Positions 47,501-55,990 of a stretch of 64,000 nucleotides of DNA are shown here, piece by piece. Each line of letters opens with the position of its first letter. The first letter of the stretch is position 1. Source of the DNA: Phycisphaerales bacterium (GTDB taxonomy: Bacteria > Planctomycetota > Phycisphaerae > Sedimentisphaerales > Anaerobacaceae); the NCBI GenBank assembly GCA_003141315.1, contig PLLP01000002.1:186001-250000 (forward strand), written 5' to 3'. Made by a program: the position numbers and the translations under genes. Under the pieces are notes generated by a model. The model worked only from the letters and a program-made list of their open reading frames with translations, had not been told where the DNA came from and did no database searches.

Positions 47501-49764
47501 CGCAGCCATTCGCAAAAAGCGTTTTGGCAACGGGCAATGTGAATTCCGGCGGAAAACTTTCTGTGACGGCTCAGGACAACATTGACCTTCAGGGAAATGT
47601 TTCTTCGGTTTCGGATATGCTGGTTCAGGCTGGCAAAAACATCACATTAAACGCAATAGCGCCCAGCACTTCCGCAGGCGGCAATATGACCCTGACGGCA
47701 GGCAACGATGTGATTGCCTACAGCACACTGACGGCAGGCGGCAATATCGAAATCTCCTCATCGGACGATACGACATATTTGTATGATAACGTTAATGCCG
47801 GCGGGGACCTGATACTCAACAACAATACGATGGTAATGAACGCCGGTAAGACTTTGTCAGCCGGCGATGACGTGAAGGCGTATGGCTCGCTCAATGGTCA
47901 GTACGATTTGAACATCAATGCAAACGATGATGTGAAACTTAAAGGCGGCGTTAGCTCGCAGGGCAATATGAATATAGTCGCGGACGATGATATCAGTCTC
48001 AATAGTTATTGGGGCGATACCGAGGCCGGCGGCGATATGTTTTTAACTGCGGGCGATGACGTGAAGGCTAACGGCAACCTTTTTGCAAACGGCAATATGG
48101 TAATAGGCGCCAGCGAAGAAACGATATATCTGGGCGGCGATACCTATGCGAGTGGTTATATCTGGCTTAAGGAAAATACCAAGCTTACAGGCAGCGGCGA
48201 CCAGTATATAAATGCGGGCGGAAGTATTTATGCCGATGGTTTTGTAAGAAAAGTCCGGCCGGGCGACCTGTATATGTTCGCCGGTGGAACAGATGAAGGC
48301 GGCAAATCAATCGACCTGCGATACAAGTCCGATGGTCTCAATGACCCGGCCCTTAGCACATTCAAAGGCAATATCTGGCTTGTTGGCTCAGGCGATATAC
48401 AGATTCGCGGCGATGTGACAACATTTGGTCCATCCAAATGCGGATGGCTGCCGACACATGAAATCGGCTGGGAGACAGGCGGCGTGGCAATCGTTTCTAC
48501 AGGCGGCAAAATTTATACTGATGACGGCAGCGATTCCCTTAACGTCTCGATTACAGGCAACTCAGACAGCCAACTTGGGCTCGGCGTCAACAATCCATTT
48601 GTGAGAATCTTCAGTTTAGAAGTTCCCGAAAGTTATGCGGCAATTGAGATTGTGTCGCCGGTGGACCTTAAGATTGGGGCAAATGCCAAGCTGAATGCTT
48701 ACGGCAGATACTACGATGATGATACGGTGAATGACCGCGGGTTTATTAATTTTCTTGGCGAGCCGACTACTATACCGTTCGGCGGACCTTTGAGAGACCC
48801 GGGTCAGCCATTTGATTTGGCAATTTATCTTCAAAGCACAGGCGGCAACGTCGATATGAGCGGTTCTGCTCAGATACTTTCGAGCGAGCCGACAGTGCTT
48901 CCCGGACTGGTCGTGAAAATTACCGAACAGCCCGAATTTCAGTTCGTCCCGAAGGGTGCTATGGTAATAGATGCTTATGACACGGTGACATTTGACGGCG
49001 CCGCCGGCGGGCAGTTCAAGAATTCCCTTGCGGTCGGCCAGGTCGGCAGCAGGCTCGAAGTCTGCTCACGAATAACAGAATGGCTCGACGAAGCAGTCGG
49101 CAGGCTGCCTTTCCCGGCAGACCTTACGCTGCCTGAAAATTATAATTATGTGATGCGCGGCGCAGGCGCCGAAAATCCGCTAATTGGTCCAGGCGCTCCT
49201 GCCTGGGTTCTTGAGTCAAGATTGACTCCTCCGCCTATCAATGCTATGCGATTCCTGGCGCCAGACGTGCGTGTGCCGGAAATAGCAGGCTGCCCGGCGG
49301 TGATTGCCGCTGCGACGGCGGAACTCGGCATATCGCCGGCGAACATCCAGTTCGCAATGGCAGATACAGCGTTATCGGCTACCGATATTCAGCCCTGCGA
49401 TACCTGCGCAAGACTTGTTAGTGCGGCTGCGATTCTGAAAGATGAAGATGGCTCGCGTATGCGTGCGCTGGTTGAGGCGATAAATGCTGCGGCGCCGGCC
49501 AATGTGCCGTTCACGCCGGAAATCGGCACCCAGATTGCTGCTGCATTCGAGAATCACAAGGCAGACGGCACCGCTTATGCTTCTGCCCTCGAATATGTCG
49601 ATGCCTTTGTCGAATATGTAAAGATTCTGGATACGGAAATGAATTCGCCAACAGGCGACCCGGTGGCGTTCGCTATGGCCAAGCACGGCAAGGGTATTAC
49701 CGAGACTGATAATGCGAATGTTGCGGCGTTCATTGCATCGAGGCTCGAACAGGTTACGCGTTAA
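44548..49764 (+). CDS. Two-partner secretion exoprotein (TpsA, filamentous haemagglutinin type)
   Basis: About 1738 residues, exported by the neighbouring TpsB. A long signal peptide (about residues 1-34) is followed by the TPS domain (about 35-150) with the family motifs FNVGSSEVINFLHNN, NRI, NPAGVLFGGNARI. Beyond lies a large right-handed beta-helix of short repeats (A..D..L.AG.N...), and a Gly/Asn-rich block at about 400-450 flanked by two near-identical WVPGYWEY / WVPGHWEY segments. The C-terminal 350 residues (after about 1390) are different and contain CDTC. ATG codons at 44542, 44545 and 44548 are possible; AAGGGG favours the last. It is likely a surface adhesin; no toxin domain was recognised. 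Confidence 0.85.
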   Translation: MKRVRKFSNKYYIRQIMACFLATCMFFGPSVYAGPEGASVVQGPVTFQQVGNTWNITQNTGSAIVNYSKFNVGSSEVINFLHNNPGFTDFAILNRILSSNPTSLNGTINSQGRVWFVNPAGVLFGGNARINVAQLVASGLNISDSDFINKNYKFESGCFSHSLKVKDRWGHWQWVEDTYNFGGNVTVNSGAQLNAAQIMLVGKSVFNDGTLTARDTDSTYVVMGAGDTVKFFQPGSDVIIEAANPASRKIVNNGNINTDGDVLLGAGDIYTKAIDNLDTLTAKSLGNITVDGAIDATGDVMFYADYDHQNGGDFLSTAAAPITSELGNIEIRGNDVEMGAAVNAGENLTIVGRDCQPAEGADWGNVHAKSTLTAGGDISISDTGEKADWVPGYWEYVGGSSEGNPGGGNGNGNWNEGNQGNGYGNNSSGNQGNGNGAGMAGCGDWEWVPGHWEYNYYPGTITLDGDVTAGANLKLYNDTYTTNVTGNGVTLKAGNNLELLNSADPYEKCTILSGEHYLALVAGNEVVVGLDTTIGVTGSTLLLHQYQPIDIGNYSFFNQSGTNLSLISDNGAVLAETSDGVNAADQWASIGAKAFGDITLSGNGSITLGDNGAGESASLHSTNGNISVTSGENIFAQKNIIADTGDITVKAANRLQLNAGASAGKNISLLADSDYRLGDNLVVAGPLYAGDTMNLEGANVYLHSAAESVGDMSIYAHGLYNDTLKPEDYVENPADLLGGGDVYVYNTLKSDNGNIDIKAQEFDYVNGPADYPDYHQYEFNGKDYDQTGDIHLLYGDGNPATSEVYAGQDVLLHNDTEAAAGLKIEAGDDIYVGGDDAAFAASDDPKNAYAYESIFDLDGDLFLKAGSNGTSGGNITIGGGISTTGDLTMIAGGGTDVSGTTGWNESNIKVVGPVITFGNLYAKAGNNIRLDGLGQHGQTLMGAYAAGNMQLQAYGRIDVLNNADLVTVFGDMSIAAGDNDAIIGPQPFAKSVLATGNVNSGGKLSVTAQDNIDLQGNVSSVSDMLVQAGKNITLNAIAPSTSAGGNMTLTAGNDVIAYSTLTAGGNIEISSSDDTTYLYDNVNAGGDLILNNNTMVMNAGKTLSAGDDVKAYGSLNGQYDLNINANDDVKLKGGVSSQGNMNIVADDDISLNSYWGDTEAGGDMFLTAGDDVKANGNLFANGNMVIGASEETIYLGGDTYASGYIWLKENTKLTGSGDQYINAGGSIYADGFVRKVRPGDLYMFAGGTDEGGKSIDLRYKSDGLNDPALSTFKGNIWLVGSGDIQIRGDVTTFGPSKCGWLPTHEIGWETGGVAIVSTGGKIYTDDGSDSLNVSITGNSDSQLGLGVNNPFVRIFSLEVPESYAAIEIVSPVDLKIGANAKLNAYGRYYDDDTVNDRGFINFLGEPTTIPFGGPLRDPGQPFDLAIYLQSTGGNVDMSGSAQILSSEPTVLPGLVVKITEQPEFQFVPKGAMVIDAYDTVTFDGAAGGQFKNSLAVGQVGSRLEVCSRITEWLDEAVGRLPFPADLTLPENYNYVMRGAGAENPLIGPGAPAWVLESRLTPPPINAMRFLAPDVRVPEIAGCPAVIAAATAELGISPANIQFAMADTALSATDIQPCDTCARLVSAAAILKDEDGSRMRALVEAINAAAPANVPFTPEIGTQIAAAFENHKADGTAYASALEYVDAFVEYVKILDTEMNSPTGDPVAFAMAKHGKGITETDNANVAAFIASRLEQVTR

Positions 49765-49785
49765 AAAGTTTTGCAGAAATTCCAG

Positions 49786-49820
49786 AGGCCTGCCGTCCCG
49801 AAAAGACGACAGGCCTTTTT
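49786..49820. terminator. Terminator between tpsA and the convergent gene
   Basis: AGGCCTG-(c)-CGTC pairs with GACG-(a)-CAGGCCT, followed by TTTTTTAT. It ends tpsA and has an A run upstream, so it may serve both directions. Confidence 0.75.
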
Positions 49821-49855
49821 TATTTTAGAAGCTGTTTTTTAATGGCTGCTAATAA

Positions 49856-50857
49856 TTATTTAACTTTATATGTTGTGCCCTTAACTTCATCAGTCACTTC
49901 AGTGCCGGATGGAAGTTCTATTTCAAAAACTTTGTTGTCTCTTTTTTGATTGCATATTATCGGCGATGTCGTCTGAAAGGCATTGATATTGTCCGAGTCG
50001 CTGTTTATTATATCGCCGCTGCTCGGAAACCACAGGTTTTCTCCAATCTTTTCGAGTGTTTGCACTTCAAAGGTAACGTTAGGATTATCTCTTCTTAAAT
50101 ATTCAAATCTTACAGGCGTATAATTATGGTCTATCGAGAAATATATCCTCGCAACCGGTATTTTCGCAGTCTGCTGCAGTAAATCGATATGAATCGTTTT
50201 GAATCCGCCCACGGATTGAACTGTCGTATCCAGATAAATCATCTCAGGATTATTTTTCAGGATATAGGAAAGGGTGTAATAATTCGTCATTTTGCTCAAA
50301 CTCGTATGAAATACCGAAAATCCCATCGGAGTAAGACGTAAAGATACTTCCGGCTCCTGCTTCTGGCCGGATATTTTCGCCCATTTTCTTGGTGTAGGCC
50401 AGCCGCCCATACTCAATTTCCTGCCAACCTTTCCATCGCAGGATTCTTTCGTTGTTTGTTGCCAGGAATTACCATCCTTCATAACAAGAGTTGCTGATTC
50501 CTCTTTTACAAATCCCCAGTTCACCGGCGATAAATTCGGGTCGTATGCATCAGCGGATAACCCTTGTTTTATTGTTTGATTCGAATCGGCAGGAGGTCGC
50601 GACAGATAAAGCTTAAACTTGCGAATACCATCTTTAGGAACTAAAACAGGAGCTCCCATTTTCTTTTCCTCTTCCTCTGCCGTCAGTGGCGGAATATTGT
50701 ACCATTCATAATCAACACAGATATCAGAAACAGCAGATTCCATATCTTTCATAATTGTCGCCAATTGCTCTTTTGATAATTCATTTGAGAAAGATAAGGG
50801 ATTTATAAATAAAATAGAATAAAATAAAATCGAAACACAACAAATTTTATTAAACAT
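49856..50857 (-). CDS. Secreted LolA-like protein, unknown
   Basis: A 333-residue protein with a signal peptide (ISILFYSILFINPLSFS-like, about residues 8-24), rich in beta structure (repeated 'V.FE...' strands) and ending VTDEVKGTTYKVK. The pattern resembles periplasmic lipid carrier proteins of the LolA/LolB kind seen in Planctomycetota, but the match is weak. Gene composition is clearly more AT-rich than upstream genes. It points toward the tpsA gene, with a terminator between. Confidence 0.55.
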   Translation of the reverse strand: MFNKICCVSILFYSILFINPLSFSNELSKEQLATIMKDMESAVSDICVDYEWYNIPPLTAEEEEKKMGAPVLVPKDGIRKFKLYLSRPPADSNQTIKQGLSADAYDPNLSPVNWGFVKEESATLVMKDGNSWQQTTKESCDGKVGRKLSMGGWPTPRKWAKISGQKQEPEVSLRLTPMGFSVFHTSLSKMTNYYTLSYILKNNPEMIYLDTTVQSVGGFKTIHIDLLQQTAKIPVARIYFSIDHNYTPVRFEYLRRDNPNVTFEVQTLEKIGENLWFPSSGDIINSDSDNINAFQTTSPIICNQKRDNKVFEIELPSGTEVTDEVKGTTYKVK

Positions 50858-50946
50858 TTCTTGTCTCCTAAAAAATATTCGAAAACCGGCAGGTAATCAA
50901 TACAAACCAACTTATTAGCTTGTAAAATTACCTACCCCCCAAAATA

Positions 50947-51312
50947 CTAACAATATTGTCTGTAATAATACCCTCCTAAACCGGTCTCATCACAGTCACA
51001 TGCTGTGTCACCATAAGTTCGAGTTCTACACGTATACGTTGTTATTTGGCAACAAACTTCTCTTAAAGTAGTGCAACTACGACCGTTCCATCCGGCACAA
51101 TACCAGTCCGATGCACCTGGCCCACAGGATGGACCACATTCACCCTCGCAACCCATGTTATCCTCGTTCCAACGACATGTTCCCATACTTTTGGCCACCC
51201 CACAATGATTACCTAATGACTGACATGGACCGCATGCCGAAGAATTCTGTGCTTCCAAGAAAATAGATAGTGCAAACAAAACCAAAAATGCCAGCAAAAA
51301 TATCTTTTTCAT
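50947..51312 (-). CDS. Small cysteine-rich secreted protein
   Basis: About 121 residues. A signal peptide (MKKIFLLAFLVLFALSIFLEA) precedes a mature part with 15 cysteines in about 100 residues (CGPC, CC, CDC and evenly spaced singles), so it is probably held by disulfides. AAGGAG lies 9 bases before the ATG at 51312; an ATG two codons earlier is the alternative. I do not recognise a family. It sits between two other AT-rich exported genes on the same strand. Confidence 0.65.
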   Translation of the reverse strand: MKKIFLLAFLVLFALSIFLEAQNSSACGPCQSLGNHCGVAKSMGTCRWNEDNMGCEGECGPSCGPGASDWYCAGWNGRSCTTLREVCCQITTYTCRTRTYGDTACDCDETGLGGYYYRQYC

Positions 51313-51355
51313 AAACATTTACTCCTTAGATTGACATGTGATATTTTATATCCCA

Positions 51356-52675
51356 TTATTTATATTGTTCGATAATGTCACGAATGGTCTTGATAATCAA
51401 TGGATTTGAGGAACTTTTCAGAACGATATTACCGTACTGATTTATCTTTTGAGCCGCAACTTCATGACCAATCTCTCCTGATTTTGACAGCTGGTCATAA
51501 CTTTGTGCAAGATTCAAATTAACCTGCCACATTTTTTCATTGTCATAACCAAGCGAATCATTGGGTATCTTTTCAAGGTATCTAATCGCCTTCTGGTAAC
51601 TACCCTGTTGATAATAACAAAATCCTATGAAACCATAAGCCTTCCAGGTATATACCTTAGAATAAGGTAATTCACTCAAAACTTTATCGTACACATTTAT
51701 GGCCTTGCCCAATATCTCTTTGCCGCCCGCAATATCTTCACTATTTAACCGTGAACGGCCTTTATCAAAATATGCGTCTCCTATTTTGAAGACAGCATCA
51801 TATAAATCCGGATTATCTCTAAACTCGTTGATTAAAAGATTAACAGAAGAAATGACGTTTGAGTCGCTTTCATTATCAATTAAAGAGATAGTATTTATCC
51901 GTAAGATATTTAACCTGGCTGTTCGAGCTTGTGTGCTTTTTGCATAATTATTTGACACATATTCATACACTTGTTTTGCATTCTCAGTTTTTTTATCCCA
52001 ATCATACCTGGAAGCTATATACAGCAAAGCTTCAGGTAATTTTGGATTATCTGAAAAATTATTAATCAGCGTTTTTGTATATACATCTGCCGCTTTATCA
52101 TCGTTTTTTGCGATATTTAAAATAGCAAGTCCCATCTGCGACCAAATAGCAAAATCAGACTTGGGATAATTTGCCAATACGTATTTATATACACCTTCCG
52201 CCTCGTTAAATTTGTTAAACCAGTAATAAGAATCCGCCACATTAAAAACGGCTTCAGCTATGTTTGGGTCGGCAGAGTAATTCTTCTTGAGATTATCAAG
52301 CTCAGCCTGCGCATCCGCCATTTTACCAAGTGCAATATTCGATACAACCACCCCTTTTTGTGCAAACACAGCCTGTCTGCTGGTCGGCCATTTATCAATC
52401 ACATCCTTATAAACCCCTATCGACTCAGAATATTTCCTGCTGTCGCGGTAGAACTCGGCTATATCATAGGCTGCAGACGAAACCGACTTGCTATCTGCAA
52501 AATCAGTAATAAGCTTCTGATATGCATCAGTCGCCTCTGCGTTTTTGCCGGCAGTGACATAAGCCTTGATGACTGTCTTGGCCTGTTCAATATCAGTTAA
52601 TGAATTTGCAAAAACATAACCTGCTGAAAGAATGATATAACAACCAATAACATAAAAGACAATTTTTCTATACAT
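51356..52675 (-). CDS. Secreted TPR protein
   Basis: A 439-residue exported protein. A signal peptide (IVFYVIGCYIILSAGYVFA) is followed by about ten tetratricopeptide repeats with the YbgF/BamD-like pattern (AEGVYKYVLANYPKSDFAIWSQ), from about residue 35 to the end. Such proteins scaffold envelope assemblies. It shares strand and AT-rich composition with the two genes that follow. Confidence 0.75.
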   Translation of the reverse strand: MYRKIVFYVIGCYIILSAGYVFANSLTDIEQAKTVIKAYVTAGKNAEATDAYQKLITDFADSKSVSSAAYDIAEFYRDSRKYSESIGVYKDVIDKWPTSRQAVFAQKGVVVSNIALGKMADAQAELDNLKKNYSADPNIAEAVFNVADSYYWFNKFNEAEGVYKYVLANYPKSDFAIWSQMGLAILNIAKNDDKAADVYTKTLINNFSDNPKLPEALLYIASRYDWDKKTENAKQVYEYVSNNYAKSTQARTARLNILRINTISLIDNESDSNVISSVNLLINEFRDNPDLYDAVFKIGDAYFDKGRSRLNSEDIAGGKEILGKAINVYDKVLSELPYSKVYTWKAYGFIGFCYYQQGSYQKAIRYLEKIPNDSLGYDNEKMWQVNLNLAQSYDQLSKSGEIGHEVAAQKINQYGNIVLKSSSNPLIIKTIRDIIEQYK

Positions 52676-53019
52676 TTATAGGCCTCCTGCTTTTTAAAGT
52701 TGAATGGAACTTACTGAAATGTGGATAAAAAATCTGCGTGAAACCTGACAGCGGCTTTCGGGTGTGAATCCGCATATCTATACCTCCATTTTTTTAAGCT
52801 TATTTTTCCGCTTTTTGCATCTCTATATATAGAATTGTAGTTTACCCCTCCCCTGTAGCTATGTCAATAAAAATTCGTAAAAAATGTGTAGAATTTTCGT
52901 GATTTTCTTTAACCTCTTATTATTTCAAGGGTTAGGAAAGACAAAAGTATTTATTTTCACCTGTATTTTGCGGTTTATTAGAGATATTTTCTCTGAAATT
53001 CGCCGCGACATGGAAAAGA
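52676..53019. other. AT-rich gap upstream of the secreted TPR gene
   Basis: About 340 bases with no coding frame of note. It has runs of T and A and pyrimidine stretches such as CCCCTCCCCTG. It contains the upstream region for the minus-strand TPR gene and the end of rsmB. I see no clear promoter. Confidence 0.4.
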
Positions 53020-54408
53020 TTATCTTTTTATAAGTATAGCGGCGTAGGAGCCGTCGTGGTCGGGGGAGTCTGCTGAGGGAAGAGTAAGCAAATCTTTCTC
53101 GAGGGAAAAATCGGGGCTGGATTCGAGAAATTTTTTTACGAGCAGATTATTTTCTTCCAGCTGGAGGCTGCAGGTGCTGTAGCAGATTTTGCCGCCACTT
53201 TTGACGAGGGCGGCGGCTTTGTGCAGGATGTCGAGTTGTTTCTTTGCGAGGGATTGAATTGCCTGTTTTGTGATTCGCAGGCGGACTTCGGGTCTTTTTG
53301 CGAGGACGGCGGTGTTCGAGCAGGGGACGTCGAGCAGGACGCAATCAAAGAGGCCTTCTTTATCTGTAATTTTTTGCAGTTCGTTGTATTCGAATACGGT
53401 AATGCTTTTTAATTTTAATCTTTCGATATTCTCTTTGATGAGGGAGAGTCTTTTTTCGTCAATGTCTGTTGCGAAGATTTTTGCGCGGTCGGCGGTTTGT
53501 TCAGCGAGTTGTGTGGTTTTGGTGCCGGGAGCTGCGCAGAGGTCGAGGATTGACCAGTCGGGTTTCGGCTGGAGAGTTTTCACGGGGATTGCCGCGGCCA
53601 AATCCTGGATGGTGAAGAGGCCTTCGGCGAAGCCGGGCAGTGATGATATTTGTTTTGGCGAATGGAGCTGAATCAGGGAGTCATCGATAATCTGAAAATC
53701 AATGCCGGCCTGCTGAAGTTTTTTTGTCAAATCCTGCACGGTTGTTCTTAATATGTTTGGCCGCAGATAGACGGATGGTCTGCGGTTGGAGGCGAAGCAG
53801 ATTTGTCTGGTTTGCTCCGGTGTGAATTGTTCGAGCCAGTTGCTGATAAGCCAGGCGGGCAGCGAAAAGGCAGAGCTTAAATAATCGGCATTGGTTTTTT
53901 GATAGTCGGGCAGGAAGTCGGAATCAAAGAGGCAGCCTGTCAAGGTATTTTGCGGAAGCGTTCTTGTTATGGTTTCCTGTGAAAGGGGTGAGTTGCGGTT
54001 TTCGATATGCGACGCGATTTTTCGCAGGATAGCGTTGACGAAGGCGGCTTGTTTTTGGCCGGCAATTTTTTTGGCGGTTTCGACGGCCTCATTGACGATT
54101 GAATAGACGGGGGTTTGCGGGCAAAGACCGAGCTCGAAAGAGCCGATGCGGATAATGTTGAGTATTTTTGCCGAGATTCTTTTGACGGGGAGGTCTGCGA
54201 ATGAGGTTATCACCAAATCGAGTGCGGAGCGGTTTCTGATTGTGCCATAGACCAGGTCGGTGGTGCGTTGTTTCTGGTTAGTCTTTTCGATTAATTCACG
54301 GGGGATGGTTTCGGTGGTTCGCTCGGTGAGGCGATTGAGGGCAATTGCGGCGAGCGTTCTTGCGGAGACTGGTTCGGGACTTTTTTGGCTTGGGTTGTAT
54401 TTTGTCAT
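53020..54408 (-). CDS. rsmB: 16S rRNA m5C967 methyltransferase RsmB
   Basis: RsmB (Sun/Fmu) methylates C967 of 16S rRNA. The 462 residues have an N-terminal NusB-like RNA-binding domain (about 1-150, VNEAVETAKKIAGQKQAAFVNAILRK), the SAM-binding LDLCAAPGTKTTQLAE, the DVPCSNTAVLAKRPE motif and YSTCSLQLEEN; the two cysteines are the catalytic pair. It overlaps fmt by 4 bases and forms part of the lptB-def-fmt-rsmB operon, the standard arrangement for fmt and rsmB. Confidence 0.95.
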   Translation of the reverse strand: MTKYNPSQKSPEPVSARTLAAIALNRLTERTTETIPRELIEKTNQKQRTTDLVYGTIRNRSALDLVITSFADLPVKRISAKILNIIRIGSFELGLCPQTPVYSIVNEAVETAKKIAGQKQAAFVNAILRKIASHIENRNSPLSQETITRTLPQNTLTGCLFDSDFLPDYQKTNADYLSSAFSLPAWLISNWLEQFTPEQTRQICFASNRRPSVYLRPNILRTTVQDLTKKLQQAGIDFQIIDDSLIQLHSPKQISSLPGFAEGLFTIQDLAAAIPVKTLQPKPDWSILDLCAAPGTKTTQLAEQTADRAKIFATDIDEKRLSLIKENIERLKLKSITVFEYNELQKITDKEGLFDCVLLDVPCSNTAVLAKRPEVRLRITKQAIQSLAKKQLDILHKAAALVKSGGKICYSTCSLQLEENNLLVKKFLESSPDFSLEKDLLTLPSADSPDHDGSYAAILIKR

Positions 54409-55358
54409 AGTTGTAATTTGAGGAAGGAATCGCCCGGTTTAGTTTGGCGGCCATTGGTAAAGGCCCTGAAAGACATAATGGAGCTGCCGGCGGGTTTGAT
54501 TTGGGTTATTTTTAATGCGTTTTGTCCGCATATAACGTTCAGATTATTGTCGATTGTGCCTGGAGAGATTTTTTCCGGGTTGGTTGAGGGGATTATTTCA
54601 GCGGCGGCGAAGGTGACGTGTTCAGTTTTGCCGGTTTTTTTCGAGAGATAATTTGCGGATGCGCCGGGCCAGGGGAAGAGGCCGAGAATTTTATTGCGGA
54701 TTGTATCGGCGGGTTCGCCGAAGTCGATGAAGCCGTCAGATTTTTTCAGTTTTGGCGCCTTGGTGGCAAGTGAATCGTCCTGTTTTTGATAAGCGGCTTT
54801 GCCGGTTTCGATTGAATTGATGGTTTCGAGCAGAAGCGGCGCAGCCAAAAGAGCGAGCCTGTCGTGGAGGCTGGCAGAATTTTCATCCGGTTCTATTTTG
54901 GTTTTGGATTGTGCGATTATGTCGCCGGCATCGATTTTTTCTGCGAGGGTTATGATGGAGATGCCGGTTTCTTTTTCGCTGTTGATTATTGCCCAGTTAA
55001 TGGGAGCAGCGCCCCGGTATTTGGGCAGGAGCGATGCGTGGACGTTGACGGCGCCTTTGGGGGGGAGGCCCGTGAGTGTATTTGCGATCTTGTGGCCGAA
55101 AGCGATTACGACGAGCAAATCGGGTTCAGCTTTTTTAATCCGGTCGGCGCTTTTAGGAGAGTGGACATCGTCGGTCTCGATGAGCGGGATGGAATTTTCT
55201 TTGGCCCAGATACTTACAGGAGTCGGGGTGGGAAGCCGGCCCCTGCCCGCGGGGTGAGGCGTTGCGGTGACGACAAGCGATAATTTGTGCGGCGACGCTG
55301 CAATCGCATTTAGGCAATCGATACCGAACTGGCCGCTTCCGAGATATACGATGTTCAT
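54405..55358 (-). CDS. fmt: Methionyl-tRNA formyltransferase
   Basis: Fmt formylates initiator methionyl-tRNA using 10-formyl-tetrahydrofolate. The 317 residues begin with GSGQFGIDCLNAI, and include VIAFGHKI, VNVHASLLPKYRGAAPIN (substrate loop; usual SLLPxxRGxAPI) and DAGDI; the C-terminal beta domain (about 205-310) is present. It overlaps rsmB and follows def, which removes the formyl group after translation. Confidence 0.96.
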   Translation of the reverse strand: MNIVYLGSGQFGIDCLNAIAASPHKLSLVVTATPHPAGRGRLPTPTPVSIWAKENSIPLIETDDVHSPKSADRIKKAEPDLLVVIAFGHKIANTLTGLPPKGAVNVHASLLPKYRGAAPINWAIINSEKETGISIITLAEKIDAGDIIAQSKTKIEPDENSASLHDRLALLAAPLLLETINSIETGKAAYQKQDDSLATKAPKLKKSDGFIDFGEPADTIRNKILGLFPWPGASANYLSKKTGKTEHVTFAAAEIIPSTNPEKISPGTIDNNLNVICGQNALKITQIKPAGSSIMSFRAFTNGRQTKPGDSFLKLQL

Positions 55359-55381
55359 AGCGATTTACCATTCATAAAAAC

Positions 55382-55430
55382 AGAAAAAAGGCACAGAGGC
55401 ACAAAGGGGCAAAGGCACAAAGTGATTAAG
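55382..55430. repeat. Low-complexity words GGCACAAAG between def and fmt
   Basis: Four degenerate copies of GGCACAAAGG / GGCACAGAGG in tandem. The family also occurs at 26980 and 60978. Confidence 0.6.
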
Positions 55431-55440
55431 GAATTTTATT

Positions 55441-55965
55441 TTATTGATTTTCATTTTCCTGACGGTCTTTGAGTTCCTGGAGTTTTTTACGATGGGCGAT
55501 TTTGGCGACGGTGGACATTTTGTCGGCGATAGTTGTTCCGTTGATGTGGTCGAACTCGTGCTGTAAAGCCCTTGCGTAAAGACCCTCGGCTTCTTCGGTG
55601 AAGACTTTGCCGTCGAGGCCGGTAGCGGTGACGGTGCATTTTTTGTATCTGCGAATTCTTGTGAACACGCCCGGCACTGAGAGGCAGCCTTCTTCGTTTG
55701 TGACAGTTTTTCCATCGCATACGACAGTCGGATTAATAAAGGCCCTTACGTTTTCTTTTTGGCCGTCGAGGCTGATGATGAAGATTCGCAGCGGCACGCC
55801 CGCCTGCGGCCCTGCGAGGCCGACGCCCTTGTATTCGACCATAATATCCGCCATTTTATCGACGAGTTTTCGGATTGGTTCGTCGATTTTTTCTACCGGC
55901 TTAGCCGGTTCCGCCAGAACCTTCGCCGGAATATGTGTAATGTGACAATTTTCGATATCAATCAT
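55441..55965 (-). CDS. def: Peptide deformylase
   Basis: Removes the formyl group from nascent N-terminal methionine. All three motifs are present in 174 residues: GVGLAGPQAG, EGCLSVPG and QHEFDHINGT (HExxH), giving the Fe/Zn ligands Cys, His, His. A Lys/Glu-rich tail follows. It starts 25 bases after lptB and precedes fmt, the standard pairing. Confidence 0.96.
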   Translation of the reverse strand: MIDIENCHITHIPAKVLAEPAKPVEKIDEPIRKLVDKMADIMVEYKGVGLAGPQAGVPLRIFIISLDGQKENVRAFINPTVVCDGKTVTNEEGCLSVPGVFTRIRRYKKCTVTATGLDGKVFTEEAEGLYARALQHEFDHINGTTIADKMSTVAKIAHRKKLQELKDRQENENQ

Positions 55966-55990
55966 TTTTAATCGTCATTGCCTTTCGTTA

